From Phlegmacium glaucopus (taxonomy: Eukaryota > Basidiomycota > Agaricomycetes > Agaricales > Cortinariaceae): a stretch of 15,993 nucleotides of DNA. The notes beneath the pieces are model-generated. The model saw only the letters and a list, made by a program, of their open reading frames with translations. It searched no databases and was not told the origin of the DNA. The stretch is taken from positions 19,011-35,003 of the forward strand of contig MU130064.1 of NCBI GenBank assembly GCA_015039465.1, written 5' to 3'. Position numbers and translations under genes: made by a program. Positions 15,899 through 15,993 of this stretch are shown in pieces (the stretch's first letter is position 1; each line of letters opens with the position of its first letter).

Positions 15899-15993
15899 CA
15901 TCAGGAAAATCTAGAAAAAACTTAAACAGGCTTATTCTTGGCTTAGTGGGCTTATTGCCTGCTAAGCACAAATAAGCCAAAAATAAGTAAATG
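15899..15993. repeat. Repeat-rich DNA replacing the promoter of gene 3, cut by the window edge
   Basis: Homology with the upstream flanks of genes 1 and 2 stops at 15898, only 6 nt before the ATG of gene 3. The sequence beyond holds repeated GGCTTATT and its inverse AATAAGCC, plus GGCTTAGTGGGC and GCCTGCTAAGC. Clustered short direct and inverted repeats like these are typical of subterminal regions of DNA transposons, so an insertion or rearrangement breakpoint is likely. Inverted ends and a target duplication cannot be tested because the window ends. Confidence 0.45.

Overview
The window looks like nuclear DNA of a mushroom-forming basidiomycete (Agaricomycetes). The evidence is very short introns (about 50-65 nt) with GTRNGT-type donors, CTRAY branch points and YAG acceptors; a multi-exon seven-transmembrane protein family of a basidiomycete type; a gag-like gene of a kind common in mushroom genomes; and a decayed fungal group III histidine kinase. 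The species cannot be named. No bacterial, viral or organellar signature was seen.

Layout. (i) 1-1640: a 22-bp minisatellite followed by an intact reverse-strand gag-like gene (302 aa). (ii) 1639-3592: 7TM gene 1 (reverse, six exons). A 595-bp non-autonomous hAT-type element with perfect 22-bp inverted ends and an 8-bp target duplication sits exactly at its last intron/exon junction. (iii) 3541-5340: duplicated spacer blocks A and B with remnants of an unidentified reverse-strand gene. (iv) 5735-7245: a forward-strand pseudogene of the poly-HAMP region of a Nik1/Os-1 type hybrid histidine kinase, introns still present. (v) 7470-8615: duplicated blocks C and D. (vi) 8616-9645: mostly featureless, with one candidate 39-aa two-exon gene. 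(vii) 9648-11032: intact 7TM gene 2 (323 aa). (viii) 10979-14160: second copies of blocks A, C, D and B, interrupted by a window-unique stretch holding a broken open frame. (ix) 14216-14580: a tandem duplication. (x) 14587-15892: intact 7TM gene 3 (316 aa), whose upstream homology ends 6 nt before its ATG. (xi) 15899-15993: repeat-rich DNA cut by the window edge.

The window is therefore a tandem, same-strand array of three paralogous 7TM genes (reverse strand) embedded in repeatedly duplicated, rearranged and decaying DNA. I rebuilt all three gene models from splice signals and paralogue comparison. Each gives an uninterrupted frame (939, 972 and 951 coding nt), with gene 1 depending on splicing out the transposon. 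The most notable observation is that the transposon end plus the duplicated target base recreates a CTAG splice acceptor in the original frame. The insertion could thus be carried as intron (659 nt instead of 56), while the old acceptor would give a shortened protein. No operon-like or pathway relationship among the genes is evident, and the biological role of the 7TM family is unknown to me.
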